Assembly (NCBI GenBank): GCA_030560485.1 | Contig: JAKTTS010000178.1 | Location: 1-27,819 of the forward strand | DNA: 27,819 nt | From: Ascoidea tarda (nom. inval.) | Lineage: Eukaryota > Ascomycota > Saccharomycetes > Ascoideales > Ascoideaceae | Reading direction: 5' to 3' | Shown here: positions 1 to 9,523 of the stretch, one piece after another | Layout: the number at the start of each line of letters is the position of its first letter | How positions within the stretch are numbered: position 1 is the stretch's first letter | Position numbers and translations under genes: made by a program | The notes under the pieces: model-generated | What the model was told of the DNA's origin: nothing | What the model saw: only the letters and a program-made list of their open reading frames with translations | The model's database searches: none

Positions 1-56
<56 letters not shown>

Positions 57-929
57 GTTATTATAGTTATTATAGTTATTATAGTTATTATAGTTTAAAT
101 TGGTATTAATACTATCATTATAATTATGATTATAATTATGATTATAATTATGATTATTATATGTATTGCTATAATTATTGTTATAAAAACTTGGATAACT
201 ATTCATATTGGGAGATTGAACAAATATATTATTTGATGAAAGATCCAAATTGTTTGAATTCAATATATTTAATAACTTTTGATTGGTGTTGACATTATTA
301 TTAGCTTGCAATAATGAAGAAACGTTGGGTATTGGAAATTTTGGAAGTTGATTATGATTTGTAAACTCAGATGAATTAGCTTTTCTCAATTTGGGATGAT
401 TCTTCAATGATGAAAATTCAGACGTTTCTCTTTCATCAAGATTTAATGAATTGTTTAAATTGTATTGATGATGTTGCTGCTGCTGCTGTTGTTGTTGTTG
501 TTGATTCAAGAAGATCGAACCAACAGATGACATTGAGGAAATTGAAGAACTAGATGAAGTTCTTTTATAATAACTTTTAGATCTTGAAGATGGTCCTTCA
601 TTAAATGTACAGTTCATATTGTATTCTTTACATAATTTACAAGGTATACCTGCTTCAATTATACAACAAGATTTTCTTTTTCTACAAAAATCACAAGGTC
701 TTTGTCTTCTAGATTTATATCTTCTTGTAATTATTGGATTTTCCTGATTCATATTCATGTTCATGTTCATATTATTAAGATTGTCGATGTTGCCCATATT
801 TAATGCATTCATTCCATTGTTATTCTGATCCGGATTAATATTGGAAGAACCATAATAATTTTGTTGATTATACGACATTTGTTGTTGCTGGATATAATAA
901 CTAATATTTTTGGGAGGAATGCTATTCAT
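1..929 (-). CDS. Zn(II)2Cys6 zinc-cluster transcription factor, partial (C-terminus off the window)
   Basis: The reading frame opens at the ATG at 929-927, the first in frame after an upstream TAA at 953-951. It runs off the left edge after about 309 codons. The N-terminal 70 residues are N/M/Q-rich. A fungal binuclear zinc cluster follows, with cysteines at about residues 79, 82, 89, 97, 100 and 107 (C-x2-C-x6-C-x7-C-x2-C-x6-C). A basic stretch precedes it, and RKRKS sits between the second and third cysteines. After it come a serine-rich stretch, a polyglutamine run and long polyasparagine tracts that reach the window edge (repeated TTA on the + strand). Proteins of this family bind DNA in the nucleus, usually as dimers at CGG triplets. 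The spacing and the CTF after the last cysteine recall the DAL81/TamA type, but I cannot confirm that. No middle-homology region is visible because the gene is cut. Confidence 0.85.
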
Positions 930-2021
930 TTTCCATCCATAATGCTTCCTTTATTTTTTTTCGTTCTTTCTTGAAAAGTTTATCAGTTAAAGTTAAGAGA
1001 AGAACTTCAGCATAAATATATATATATTTTTCTTTTGTTTACTAAGTTAGGCAATATCAACGTTGCTAATTAGGTCAGGCAAACTATGGATAGGCGATAA
1101 TAATAATGGTTTATTATTTGCTGGACATATGTGGAGAAAGTTCTGGTATATATATTTGGAAAAGCAGTGAACATAATTTGAACACCAGGAAGAAAAGGAA
1201 ATAAAAGTACGAACATTACTAGCCCAATTAAAGCAGTTGAAAGCTGTTGATAGTGAGTGAAAAGAACCGATGAAGTGAGCGACTCGTGTTTAGAGCATAA
1301 GAGCGGCCTTGGAGCCAGAGCAAGCTGGCGAATAGCTGGGCTCGCCCTAACAGTGGCAACAGCAGGACAGGGCCGAGACAGCAGCAGCAGAAGCACAGGC
1401 AGCACAGGAAGCACAGGCAGCAGAGGCAGCAGAACGAGACCCGCTGGGCTGGGCTGGAGAGAGACCCGGCGTGGTGGTGGAGGAGGAGCTTATCAGCGCC
1501 GGTTTGCATTACTCAAAGCGGAGGAGATATACACCGCTGATAACGAAGGGACTACTGCTTTAGTGATTGAGATGAGATGCGCCATTTCCAGAGTTGTGTT
1601 ATAGAAGAAGGTGAAACCACCGAAGAAAAAGAAATATTGATCCGAGCTGAGAAAAACACTATTTTAATACAGTCATAAGTGTGAAAATGAACCAAAGAAT
1701 GATGAAGAAACTTAAACGTGAAATATGAATCTATGTCAATGAAATTAGTTAATACCATAAGCAGCAATGAAAACTAAAACTAAAATGAAAATTTAAAAGG
1801 AGTGAATCATGTCAAAATCGGAAAAAGTTTCGTTATATACACAAAAAAAATGAAGATCTGTGAACAAAAAAATATGGGTTGGTAATAATAAATAGTATGA
1901 ACTAAAAAAAATAAAAAAAATAAAGTGGTAAATGGTAAATGGCAAAAGTGGCTTTTGAAAATCTTTAAAAGTGATTTTCTTTAAAATTGGTGTTCAGATT
2001 ATTCTTAAAGTTAGTTTTGAA
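930..2021. promoter_or_regulatory. Long 5' region of the zinc-cluster gene and 3' flank of RLM1
   Basis: This gap of about 1.1 kb lies between two minus-strand genes. The part near 929 is AT-rich, with a TATA-like run at about 1016-1029. Between about 1280 and 1510 base composition rises sharply in GC and includes a 9-bp tandem repeat. The part next to RLM1 (1750-2021) is A-rich. Short open frames here lack conserved-looking protein and I do not call a gene. The length fits a heavily regulated transcription-factor promoter, which is inference. Confidence 0.5.
1392..1427 (+). repeat. 9-bp tandem repeat, about 4 copies
   Basis: The unit AGCACAGGC occurs at 1392-1400, 1401-1409 (last base A), 1410-1418 and 1419-1427 (one internal change). 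Several AGC triplets precede it, and AGCAGA follows. It sits inside the GC-rich patch of the intergenic region. Confidence 0.85.
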
Positions 2022-5000
2022 TTAATTTTTGGCTTCGTTTGAAACATTCTCTTTATCTTGACTTTGGTCTGGATCTTTACCTTTATCGTTTTCTTCTGTT
2101 TTTGAATTTTTTTCTTTTCCACCCTTTCCAAGGTTGCTTGTAGGAGATTGGCTTGAATCTTTTTTGATTGTGGCGTTTGAACCAGTCATTTGAACTGCAG
2201 GGTTTTTGAACGACGTACTAGCGTTTCCTGTTGCTGACAATAATGGCAATGGTAGACCAAAGTTTGTTGTAGTTGGCGTAGTTCCAAAATTCCAGTCCAA
2301 ATAAAAATTGCCTGGTGATAAAAATGCATCATTCATAAATTTCGATGGAAATCCACTTAATGGAGTCTTTTCACCATTATTGAAGATCGATGATCGAAGT
2401 ACAGCAGAATTTAAATTATTTGGGGGCATAAACCGGCTTGGTGAAGGAAATGGTAGTTGGAGTATACCGCCATTGGCTGGAAATGCAGATAATGGTGTTC
2501 CCTTTGTTGAGTTACTCTCTCTGATGGTTTTTAAAGGATTGGGATTATCATTGTTATTGTCAGTCAACGAGTCAAATTTCTTGTTAAAGTCTTCAATTTT
2601 AACATCAATGTGTAATGGTTTGTCTATCGAAGACGTCTCCTTGGCTGTTATAGGCCTACTTATTGTCATTGCACTGTCCTCAACGTGGTCATCATCTTTT
2701 ATCTCCATTCTCTTTTCAACGATTGAATCATTGCCACCAGTATCAATTGGTATTTGAACTCGAAGTGTTGGTCTTGATAATGGGTTACTGTTTGAATTAT
2801 TCTTCGAGTTATTGCTATGAACGCTATAAGCAGGACTAGCAGCAGAATTATAAGGAATATTAGAGTTGATCATATTCATGGCAGATTGCATTGAATTTTT
2901 TTTCCGTAAGGATTCCAATGAATTTGTCATGATGCTTTCACTACTACTGTTAATATTTCTATTAAAAATGTTATTATCGTTATCGCTTTCATTATAAATA
3001 TCCTCGTCTTCATCATTTTCATTTTCATTTTCATTCTTATTTTTGCTTTTATTTTTATTGTCTTTATCTTTATCTTTATCACTTTTTTTATCATTTTTTT
3101 CACTTTTTATTTTTTTTTCATTTATAATTTCTTCCGTGTTCTTTTTAGATTTATCATTATTATTATCATCATCTTTACTGATGTTAAGGCTATTTATTGC
3201 TTGAGAAGATTCGGATATCGTTCTTCGTAAATCAGTTGGAGGAATTGAAGGTGTCATTGATTCCAATTTGTTGTTATTGGCAATTAAATTATTATTGTTG
3301 TTGTTATTGTTGCTATTGTTGTTATTGTTGCTATTATTGTTATTATTGGAAATTACATTATTATTATTGTTGTTGTTATTGTTATTCATGTTTTCAGTAT
3401 TTAGTATACCATTTAAATTATTTGGGTTGTTAAAATTTAAAGCATTCTGAATTGGGGGCAATTTTTGAATAGAAAATTGGTAATTTGCCATTAGATTATT
3501 TTGCATTGGATTGGCAAAATTTGGATTATTTAGAATATTTGGAAAGGCATTTGGAATTGAATTTGCAGCGAAAAGTTGTCTTTGTAGTAATTGAGACAGT
3601 AAGATGTATTGCTGCTGCTGCTGCTGCTGTTGTTGTTGTTGTTGTTGTTGCTCAAATTTAGAGCTTGCTATTTTATTTGTTAGGCTCTGAGAGTTGTTGT
3701 TTAAATTTAGAGTAGCTATATTATTGTTTTGGATATTTAGATTGGGGTTGTTCAAATATAAGAATTTATTGTTTAAACTAGCCAAAGTAGATTGGTTTGA
3801 ATACGGAGTTGTTAAATTGAAGTTACTGAGTGGATTTAAAGGAGATAAATTATTTAGATTTGATATGTTGTTGAGGTTGTTAAGGTTATTAATGTTGTTG
3901 AGATTAGTTAAGTTGTTGAAGTTGTTGAAATTGTTGAAATTATTGTTTCTGACTATTTGCTGAATTGTAGGAGGGGGTGGTAGGAAGTTTAATTGAGAAG
4001 CAAGATATTGATTATTTTGAGATTGAGAAGATTGATGGAAATTAAAAGGTTGAACTTGAGGGGATAAGACTGAGGAGGCAGATGAGCTTCTTGCGTGTTT
4101 AATGGATTGACTTTTGATGATCGATAAAGAGTTTTTCTTCAAATGGTTGGTAGTAAAGCTATTGCGATTGGTGTTGATGTTGATGTTGATGTTGTTATTG
4201 TTTGGAGTAGATTGAGCACTGCTTGTGTTGTTTGTGTTGTTGTTGTTGTTATTTAAGTTGTTTACGTTATTGAGGTTGTTGAGATTAATGTTGTTAAGAC
4301 TGCTGATGTTGCTGAGGTTTAGATTAGTGAGTTTTTGATTTGATTTATTGAGATGGGTATCTAAAGTGACATTGAAACTTGAGTTTATGCTACTAGTTGA
4401 GCTCTTCGATTTCTTGTGACGCTTTAGCGAAGGTTCAGAATCAGAGTCGCTGTCGTCTTCATCGTCGTCGATATCGTCGTTCATTAGAATGTCATCTTCG
4501 ATGTTTGCACCGGTGTTGTTGGGCAAAGAGTTGGCGTTTGAATTATTAGTTAAAGAGTAGTGAGAGGTGGTGGAACCAAAGGGGACTCTTGAGTTTGGGT
4601 TGTTATGAACCCTTGAAATCTTTTTGTAGTCGCCATAATAAGAAGGGTCTTTTGATTCGTATGGCTGAGGACAGTCAAGATATTTATGTAGTAATTCTTT
4701 AGTATCCGAAGAACTGAACTCGTAGAGTTTATTGTTACTGTTCAATATAATGACAGCAAGATCTACTTGACAAAGAATAGCCAATTCATGGGCTTTTTTA
4801 AATAGACCCTGTTTTCTTTTGACAAATGTTCTATTGAAAAAAATGGAAAAAAAACAAATTAAATGAAAAAAAAAAGAATACAAAATAAAATATTCAAAGG
4901 ATTGGAATTAATCAGGTAAAATTTAAGATCTAATTGAATTCAATTTAATTCAAACAATATTGGACGCAAGTATAATTTGAATTGGATTGAATTGAATCGA

Positions 5001-5218
5001 TGTCAAAGTGAGATAAAAAAAAGTGGTTGTTAGTATGCAATGATTCGTTTTAAAAAGATAAGCTTGAGATAGTAAATTTAGAGGAGGGAGATGGGTGTTG
5101 TTTCAAGACGTGGTAAAATAGTAGATAGGGAGAACATAAAACAATAATTGGGTGATACATACACAGTTCTGTTGCGCTCGTCAGTGATAGGTTGGATGGC
5201 AATTTTTCTTCTTCCCAT
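2022..5218 (-). CDS. RLM1: RLM1-like MADS-box (MEF2-type) transcription factor, two exons
   Basis: Exon 1 is 5218-5163 and encodes [18 protein letters not shown] plus two bases. Exon 2 is 4830-2022. Joining them restores an uninterrupted MEF2-type MADS box (residues 1 to about 60: [19 protein letters not shown], then [19 protein letters not shown]), close to yeast Rlm1. The product is about 954 residues, against 676 in S. cerevisiae. The extra length is N-rich low-complexity sequence, a polyglutamine run near residues 412-427, a lysine/glutamate/aspartate-rich stretch, and a likely nuclear signal (KRHKKSK). Rlm1 acts in the nucleus downstream of the cell-wall-integrity MAP kinase Slt2. The C-terminal part here has several S/T-P sites, including the duplicated motif TPLSAFP/TPLSGFP, plausible kinase targets or docking elements (inference). 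Smp1 is the alternative paralogue name. The open frame continuing upstream of 4830 is translated intron. Confidence 0.9.
4831..5162 (-). other. Spliceosomal intron interrupting the MADS box (332 nt)
   Basis: The donor GTATGT is at 5162-5157. A perfect TACTAAC branch sequence lies at 5035-5029. The acceptor TAG ends at 4831 after a T-rich stretch. It is a phase-2 intron that splits the codon for valine 19. The protein match on both sides fixes both splice sites. The branch adenosine is about 199 nt from the acceptor, and one earlier TAG (ending at 4930) is passed over. Confidence 0.88.
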
Positions 5219-5624
5219 GATTAGGAAAAGTATATATATATGAAGGAGAGGAGCAATGAAGCTATGAGCAGGAGTGGGAGCTTTCTAATAATAAGTTGGA
5301 TGATAGAATTGGATATTTATAGCACACAGAAAATCTGACACAAGAGGAAAACCAAAAATAAAACTGAAGAAGAATGTGGTGCTGTGCTGTTGGCTCGGAG
5401 AGGGAAACTGTTTGAGGGAGAAGGATTATATCAAGGTGCCAAAACAGGCAGAGAGGGCTAGTTGAAGCAATTGGAGTAGGAGCTGAAGCTGGAGTAGGCG
5501 ATGGACGATTGATCTGTAGCAGCCAGAGAGTGAGATCGATTATGGGTTCAAGGAGTATATATAAAAATAACAAATTTTTACAAATAGCGGAATACTAGAA
5601 CGAGCCCAGCACAAAAATACCCTG

Positions 5625-5640
5625 CTGCTATTTATAGCAG
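5625..5640. repeat. Palindrome CTGCTAT-TT-ATAGCAG
   Basis: Two 7-bp arms, 5625-5631 and 5634-5640, are perfect inverted copies separated by TT. It could be a dimeric factor site or a small hairpin. No function can be assigned. Confidence 0.7.
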
Positions 5641-5691
5641 GTCTCTTTTCAGCAGTCCGAGCCGCACATGCACGTACAGACACTTCACGTG

Positions 5692-5769
5692 AGCGCTGAC
5701 TAAGAGCTGACTAAGCGCTGGGCCGTGACGCTCTTTGTCAGCGCTGCTGTTTGTGGTTCTTTTGGCGCT
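5692..5769. promoter_or_regulatory. Cluster of four RGCGCT elements with a 9-bp inverted repeat
   Basis: AGCGCT occurs at 5692-5697, 5714-5719 and 5740-5745, and GGCGCT at 5764-5769. The starts are 22, 26 and 24 bp apart, roughly two helical turns. The first and third form a perfect inverted repeat, AGCGCTGAC (5692-5700) and GTCAGCGCT (5737-5745). A CACGTG overlaps the left end at 5686-5691. Such phasing suggests a protein-binding array upstream of RLM1, which is inference. Confidence 0.5.
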
Positions 5770-6020
5770 GTAATAATGCTGCAAGACACAGTGGTTTGGT
5801 CAATTGAGTTTACTTAGAGCAGCTAATGTATCCACAGCTGTTTTTGGCTTCCGCTAATGAGGTGTGCCCAATGAGAATGGTTGAGTTTGCTGGATTGCCA
5901 ATGGTGGGTATGATATATGTTTGCAATAGACGTATTAGTATTTGGTACTTTGTGCCTATATATAAGATTCTATTATTCGCTTGATTTTCAAGAAGATGTT
6001 TATTTTTAATTGTTCTGTTA

Positions 6021-6645
6021 CTACACAAGTTCTAAAAATAATTCATAATCATGATTTTCATCGGAAAAATAGGGCTTTAAACTTTTAAGTCCTGAAAATA
6101 GGCAGACATCACTGGATTTGTGGTTTGTTCATATGATTACTAATAATTCAAGAAATCATTTGATAGAGCACTTGAGATGGGTTATTTTTAAATCGAGAAA
6201 CTATTTGATTGGTCTATTATATTTGCAATGGGCAACGAAAAAATATTTTGCAAAACAAACCAATTTCGACCATTTTCCTATCATCCGTACACCTGACCTT
6301 ATAGCTGACTATGACGGCATTTGAACGGGTAATACTAGTGATCAGGGTAAGATGATCAGGCAAAGTAATTGGGATGATTCAAGTGTAGGAAGAGTTGATT
6401 TTGTTATCCGTCCGATTATTCCACAATTTCCAAAAACACCGAAAAGAAAAAAAAAAAATGAAGAAAATAAAGATAAAAATATAAATGAGTCACATGTGCT
6501 TTCAAATCGTAGAACATTAAATAATAAATTGCTTACCCTCTTTAACCTTATCAAACTTAGTACTATCTTTATTTTTTAAACTTTTTTTAATCCACAACTC
6601 CAAATATTGGTAGCGGCCCGAAAATCGCTGCATTACACTTGCCAT
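6021..6645 (-). CDS. Candidate small two-exon gene, unrecognised (about 59 aa)
   Basis: Exon 1 would be 6645-6537. It opens at an ATG with an in-frame stop shortly upstream and encodes 36 residues beginning MASVMQRFSGRYQYLELW. A donor GTAAGC follows at 6536-6531. An acceptor TTTTCAG ends at 6092, and exon 2 (6091-6021) keeps the frame (GLKSLKPYFSDENHDYELF, then LELV and a stop). The joined peptide is basic at the start, acidic at the end and looks helical. Against it: no clean TACTAAC is present (the best is TAGTAAT near 6140), an earlier CAG exists about 15 nt upstream of the chosen acceptor, and I recognise no family. Without splicing, exon 1 reads to a stop after 42 residues. It could be chance. 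Confidence 0.33.
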
Positions 6646-7184
6646 GATTCCTAAAACTCAACTTCACGAGTTTAGATATATTTTTGAAATAACTTGTTTT
6701 GTTTTTTGTTTTTTGTTTTTGCTAGTTCTATGTGAGTAACATTATTGAGGCTTTTTTCCTTATTAAATCTCTTATCGGTCGCTCTAGATGAGCTATATAA
6801 CTTATATATCTCACAGTTCAAACCATACACTCACACAATCTTTGTTTGTGTTTGGCTTGTAATCATCTTTTCTTGAATTTTATTTGGATTCAATTGCAGG
6901 GTATTATATTTTGCTATAATGGTTATTTGATTATCAATACCCCGGACTGACTAAGGATATAATAAAGATCATGCACTAACACTGACGTTTTTGAAATGTG
7001 TTTTTTTGATAAATTAATCCCAAAATTAATATTTCTAGATGTTATTGTTTTCTTTTCTCCAATTTTGGACGAAAACAGTAGATGGTTCAAGAGAGAGCTG
7101 GTAATACACTTCACTAACACCAACAAAATAGACAACAGAAACATACAATCTCCATATTAAACGTTTTTCTGTCATTATCAGCTT
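6646..7184. other. AT-rich intergenic stretch
   Basis: I see no supported gene. Short frames such as 6923-7144 on the minus strand have no recognisable features. The segment includes poly-T/GT-rich runs (6700-6720) and TATA-like sequence (6790-6812). Confidence 0.5.
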
Positions 7185-7765
7185 ATTTCAGGCCAGCGCT
7201 AAATAATAATTCCAAGCCCTATCTAAACATCCTACAGCAGCAGCCAGCCTGGAATTGGGCAGTACACCCTTAGCGGTGTTCTCTGCTTTGCTCCACAACA
7301 GGTCCGGGCTGCTGGTGCCTCAAAGCGATGCACGCTTTGATTTGACACGTCAGCATGTCGGCCAGCATGTGTACATGCGCTGTTGCGTTAGCCACCGTAG
7401 ATTTATGCATTATTCTTTCACACAACGCCCGCGCTCTTACTCTCTGTCCAGTCACGGAAAGACTTTTGGTCAGCGCGCAAGACCCGCCGGCATAGGCTAC
7501 TGAATTGATGCAGCCGAATTACAGCGGAGCACTTTCCGAGTGGTGCGGAAAAATCGCCGAAGCGCGACGATGAGCGTCGATGCAGCCGAAACGTGCCCTG
7601 CCTTTCTCTTCCTAATGCCGATTTTGTCCCAAAAGGAAAAGCGGAGTATCTTCTTTCCCTCAGAAAGGTTGCTCTTTCTGCTTCCGATGCGATTTCACAG
7701 GGTGTCCGTACCATTTGCTTCGTTTGCCACACTTGCGTTTTGCATCCTCTCCCACACCCACAGGG
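7185..7765. other. Isolated GC-rich island with repeats; promoter region or structured RNA
   Basis: About 580 bp of clearly GC-richer sequence sit inside strongly AT-rich DNA, ending about 160 bp before the ATG at 7923. It contains a perfect inverted repeat with 8-bp arms and a 5-nt spacer (TCAAAGCG 7320-7327, CGCTTTGA 7333-7340), a 5-bp stem CGACG/CGTCG (7565-7579), and a direct repeat GATGCAGCCGAA at 7507-7518 and 7579-7590. Overlapping short open frames exist on both strands, as expected when stops are rare in GC-rich DNA, and none looks conserved. I compared it from memory with SRP and RNase P RNA motifs and found no convincing match. It may be an upstream regulatory region or an unannotated non-coding RNA. 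Confidence 0.5.
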
Positions 7766-7922
7766 ACTCCTAAATGCTCTTACACCTTACTACACAAATT
7801 TTTCAGTGATCAAATTTTATTTCTAATACACTTCTATCAACTATAAATACTTTTCAATTTGTCTATCTTTTCCACCGTTATCTTCTTCAATCTTTAAATT
7901 CAGTTTATCCTTCAAATCATAA

Positions 7923-8654
7923 ATGGCTAATACAAATTCAAATTCAATTAATAACATAACTTCAAAGGTCCCAAAGAGTTTCAAGGGCATTGCTGTCTTT
8001 GGCTTTGGCTCAATCGTCCCCATGCAGCTTTTTTACAATCATGTCAAACAACAACAGCTGCAACCTTCCTACAGGAGTCAATTTCATTGCCATCAACAGC
8101 AATTGCAATTTTCCTCTTTATCTTCCTCTAATTTCAACAACATAATATCTAACAACAATAACAGCTCACTACACAATATAAACAACATAAACAACATCAA
8201 TACCATAAATAACTTGAGCAATCACAATGATATTAGTGAAATCGAGTCTCCGATAAATAAAGATGATAAACTTCTTTTCTACAATAACCTAAAATCACTC
8301 AACACAAACAATACTTCTCACAATAACAATGATATCAATGATATTAATGATTTAAACAACCTTAACAATCTTCATAACAGTAGCATGGAATACTCTTTAG
8401 TATCTTCTCCAGCCAGGTTATCCTCCAAGGATAATAACCTACTTTATAATGACTTAAATTTTAACACCCTACATCAATTACCCTCCAACATCATAAACAC
8501 TAATAATACCAATAATATCAATAATACCATTGATACTAATAACTCGGGTCAAAATGACTTGTTTAGTAATTTGAATGAATCCTTATTCAATGAGGTTATT
8601 AAAAGAGCAGAAATTAAACAATTAGCATGGGAAGTTAATGATATTAATTTTTAA
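7923..8654 (+). CDS. Unrecognised asparagine-rich protein with an N-terminal hydrophobic segment (243 aa)
   Basis: The frame begins at ATG 7923 after an AT-rich leader that follows the GC island, and ends at TAA 8652-8654. After a polar N-terminus comes VPKSFKG and a hydrophobic run, about residues 22-40 (IAVFGFGSIVPMQLFYNHV), that could be one membrane span or a mitochondrial/ER anchor. Q/H-rich sequence follows, then about 150 residues of N/I/S-rich low complexity (repeats of NNINNIN type). The last 30 residues (FSNLNESLFNEVIKRAEIKQ, then LAWEVNDINF) regain ordinary composition and may be a short conserved helix. I do not recognise the family. Its length, composition and long upstream region support a real gene. 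Function unknown. Confidence 0.62.
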   Translation: MANTNSNSINNITSKVPKSFKGIAVFGFGSIVPMQLFYNHVKQQQLQPSYRSQFHCHQQQLQFSSLSSSNFNNIISNNNNSSLHNINNINNINTINNLSNHNDISEIESPINKDDKLLFYNNLKSLNTNNTSHNNNDINDINDLNNLNNLHNSSMEYSLVSSPARLSSKDNNLLYNDLNFNTLHQLPSNIINTNNTNNINNTIDTNNSGQNDLFSNLNESLFNEVIKRAEIKQLAWEVNDINF

Positions 8655-8863
8655 TCAATAAAAAGAGAAAAGGAATAAAAACAACATTTTCCTTAATTAT
8701 CTAGTTTAATTATTTATCTCACTCTACTTTATATTTATATTTATACGCCTAACTCTAATTATATATCTTACTTTATACATTTTTTTCCTATTTACTTGAC
8801 TATATTATAATGATTTTAATTCATATTTATTCCTAATTTATTTCCAATTTACACATACATATC

Positions 8864-9523
8864 TCATTCAATTAATGATTTATTATCTTCGATAATTCTC
8901 TCACTAACCGCCTTCATAACCAACAAATTATCTCTATTATTCAAATTACAGCTCTCTTTTAATTTCTTTAAATTATCAAATGTCTTTTTTAACGTATTGT
9001 ACTTTTCGGAATCCCTTGAATCTTCATTATCCAGATTATCAACACTAAACGCCTTGTATACTTCGATAATATCATCCAATATATTGTAAATCAAATAGCT
9101 AATTAAATTAAAATAAATATCTTCAAAATTCTTAAAATCTTTAAAGATATCCTCAAATAACTTGATTTGGTCCTTTTCTTTCCCATTATTATGCTCTTGT
9201 AATATTGAATTTAGAGCATCATTGTAATAGTTCACTGTATTGTAATACTTATTAATTGCCTCATCTCTTACATTTTCATTATCACCACTAGTATCGCCAG
9301 TTTGGTTATTGCCCTTCTTAATGTTTACTAAAGTTGGTAGATTCTCTTTGCACCAAAACAAATCATTAACAAATCCTTTATTTCCCTTATCTTTACTCTT
9401 ATCACCCTTTAATAAGTCATTAATGGCTTTACTAATCAACTTGTCAACAGAGTTACTAGTATCGAGTAATACTTTAAATACATTCAAGCTGATCTCTAAT
9501 ATACTATCATAAGCATCTGACAT
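8864..9523 (-). CDS. Unrecognised acidic, mainly helical protein (219 aa)
   Basis: It starts at ATG 9523-9521 and is divergent from the hydrolase gene across a 425-bp gap. The composition is rich in D, E, K, N, L and I, without a signal peptide or clear membrane segment. Residues 1-40 (beginning MSDAYDSILEISLNVFKVLL) and about 90-160 look like amphipathic helices separated by polar N/K/G-rich loops. A hydrophobic stretch, FNLISYLIYNILDDIIEVYK, lies near residues 137-156, and the C-terminus may be a coiled coil. It resembles the small helical subunits of kinetochore, Mediator or tethering complexes in general character only. I could not match it to a named one. Ordinary codon use and a full-length open frame in AT-rich DNA support a real gene. 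Confidence 0.72.
   Translation of the reverse strand: MSDAYDSILEISLNVFKVLLDTSNSVDKLISKAINDLLKGDKSKDKGNKGFVNDLFWCKENLPTLVNIKKGNNQTGDTSGDNENVRDEAINKYYNTVNYYNDALNSILQEHNNGKEKDQIKLFEDIFKDFKNFEDIYFNLISYLIYNILDDIIEVYKAFSVDNLDNEDSRDSEKYNTLKKTFDNLKKLKESCNLNNRDNLLVMKAVSERIIEDNKSLIE

Larger units (their letters stand above)
5219..6020. promoter_or_regulatory. Promoter and 5' region of RLM1
   Basis: About 800 bp lie upstream of the RLM1 ATG. The segment 5590-5770 is GC-richer than its surroundings. It carries a 16-bp palindrome (5625-5640), a CACGTG core (5686-5691) and a cluster of RGCGCT sites (5692-5769). The short minus-strand frames here (5262-5573 and 5810-6028) look like untranslated leader or chance. 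Confidence 0.5.

Noticed and set aside
1-56. TTA trinucleotide repeat at the window start as a free microsatellite
   Set aside because: It is in frame with the zinc-cluster gene and encodes polyasparagine, so it is part of that coding sequence.
514-522. tRNA B-box-like GGTTCGATC on the minus strand
   Set aside because: It is inside the zinc-cluster coding sequence (codons for V-G-S-I-F), with no A box or cloverleaf around it.
1257-1604. 115-codon + strand frame with Gly/Ser/Arg repeats
   Set aside because: The residues come from a 9-bp DNA repeat and a GC-rich patch. Nothing looks conserved, and it sits in a promoter region.
3268-3450. Leucine-run frame on the + strand
   Set aside because: It is the antisense shadow of polyasparagine codons in RLM1.
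4831-4883. N-terminal continuation of the RLM1 exon 2 frame (MYSFFFHL...)
   Set aside because: It is translated intron. The MADS box is completed by exon 1 at 5163-5218, with clear splice signals.
5262-5573. 103-codon minus frame upstream of RLM1
   Set aside because: It lies in the RLM1 leader/promoter, with composition from pyrimidine runs and no domain.
7255-7826. Several overlapping frames on both strands in the GC island
   Set aside because: They overlap one another in different frames, are short, and none resembles a known protein. Low stop density explains them.
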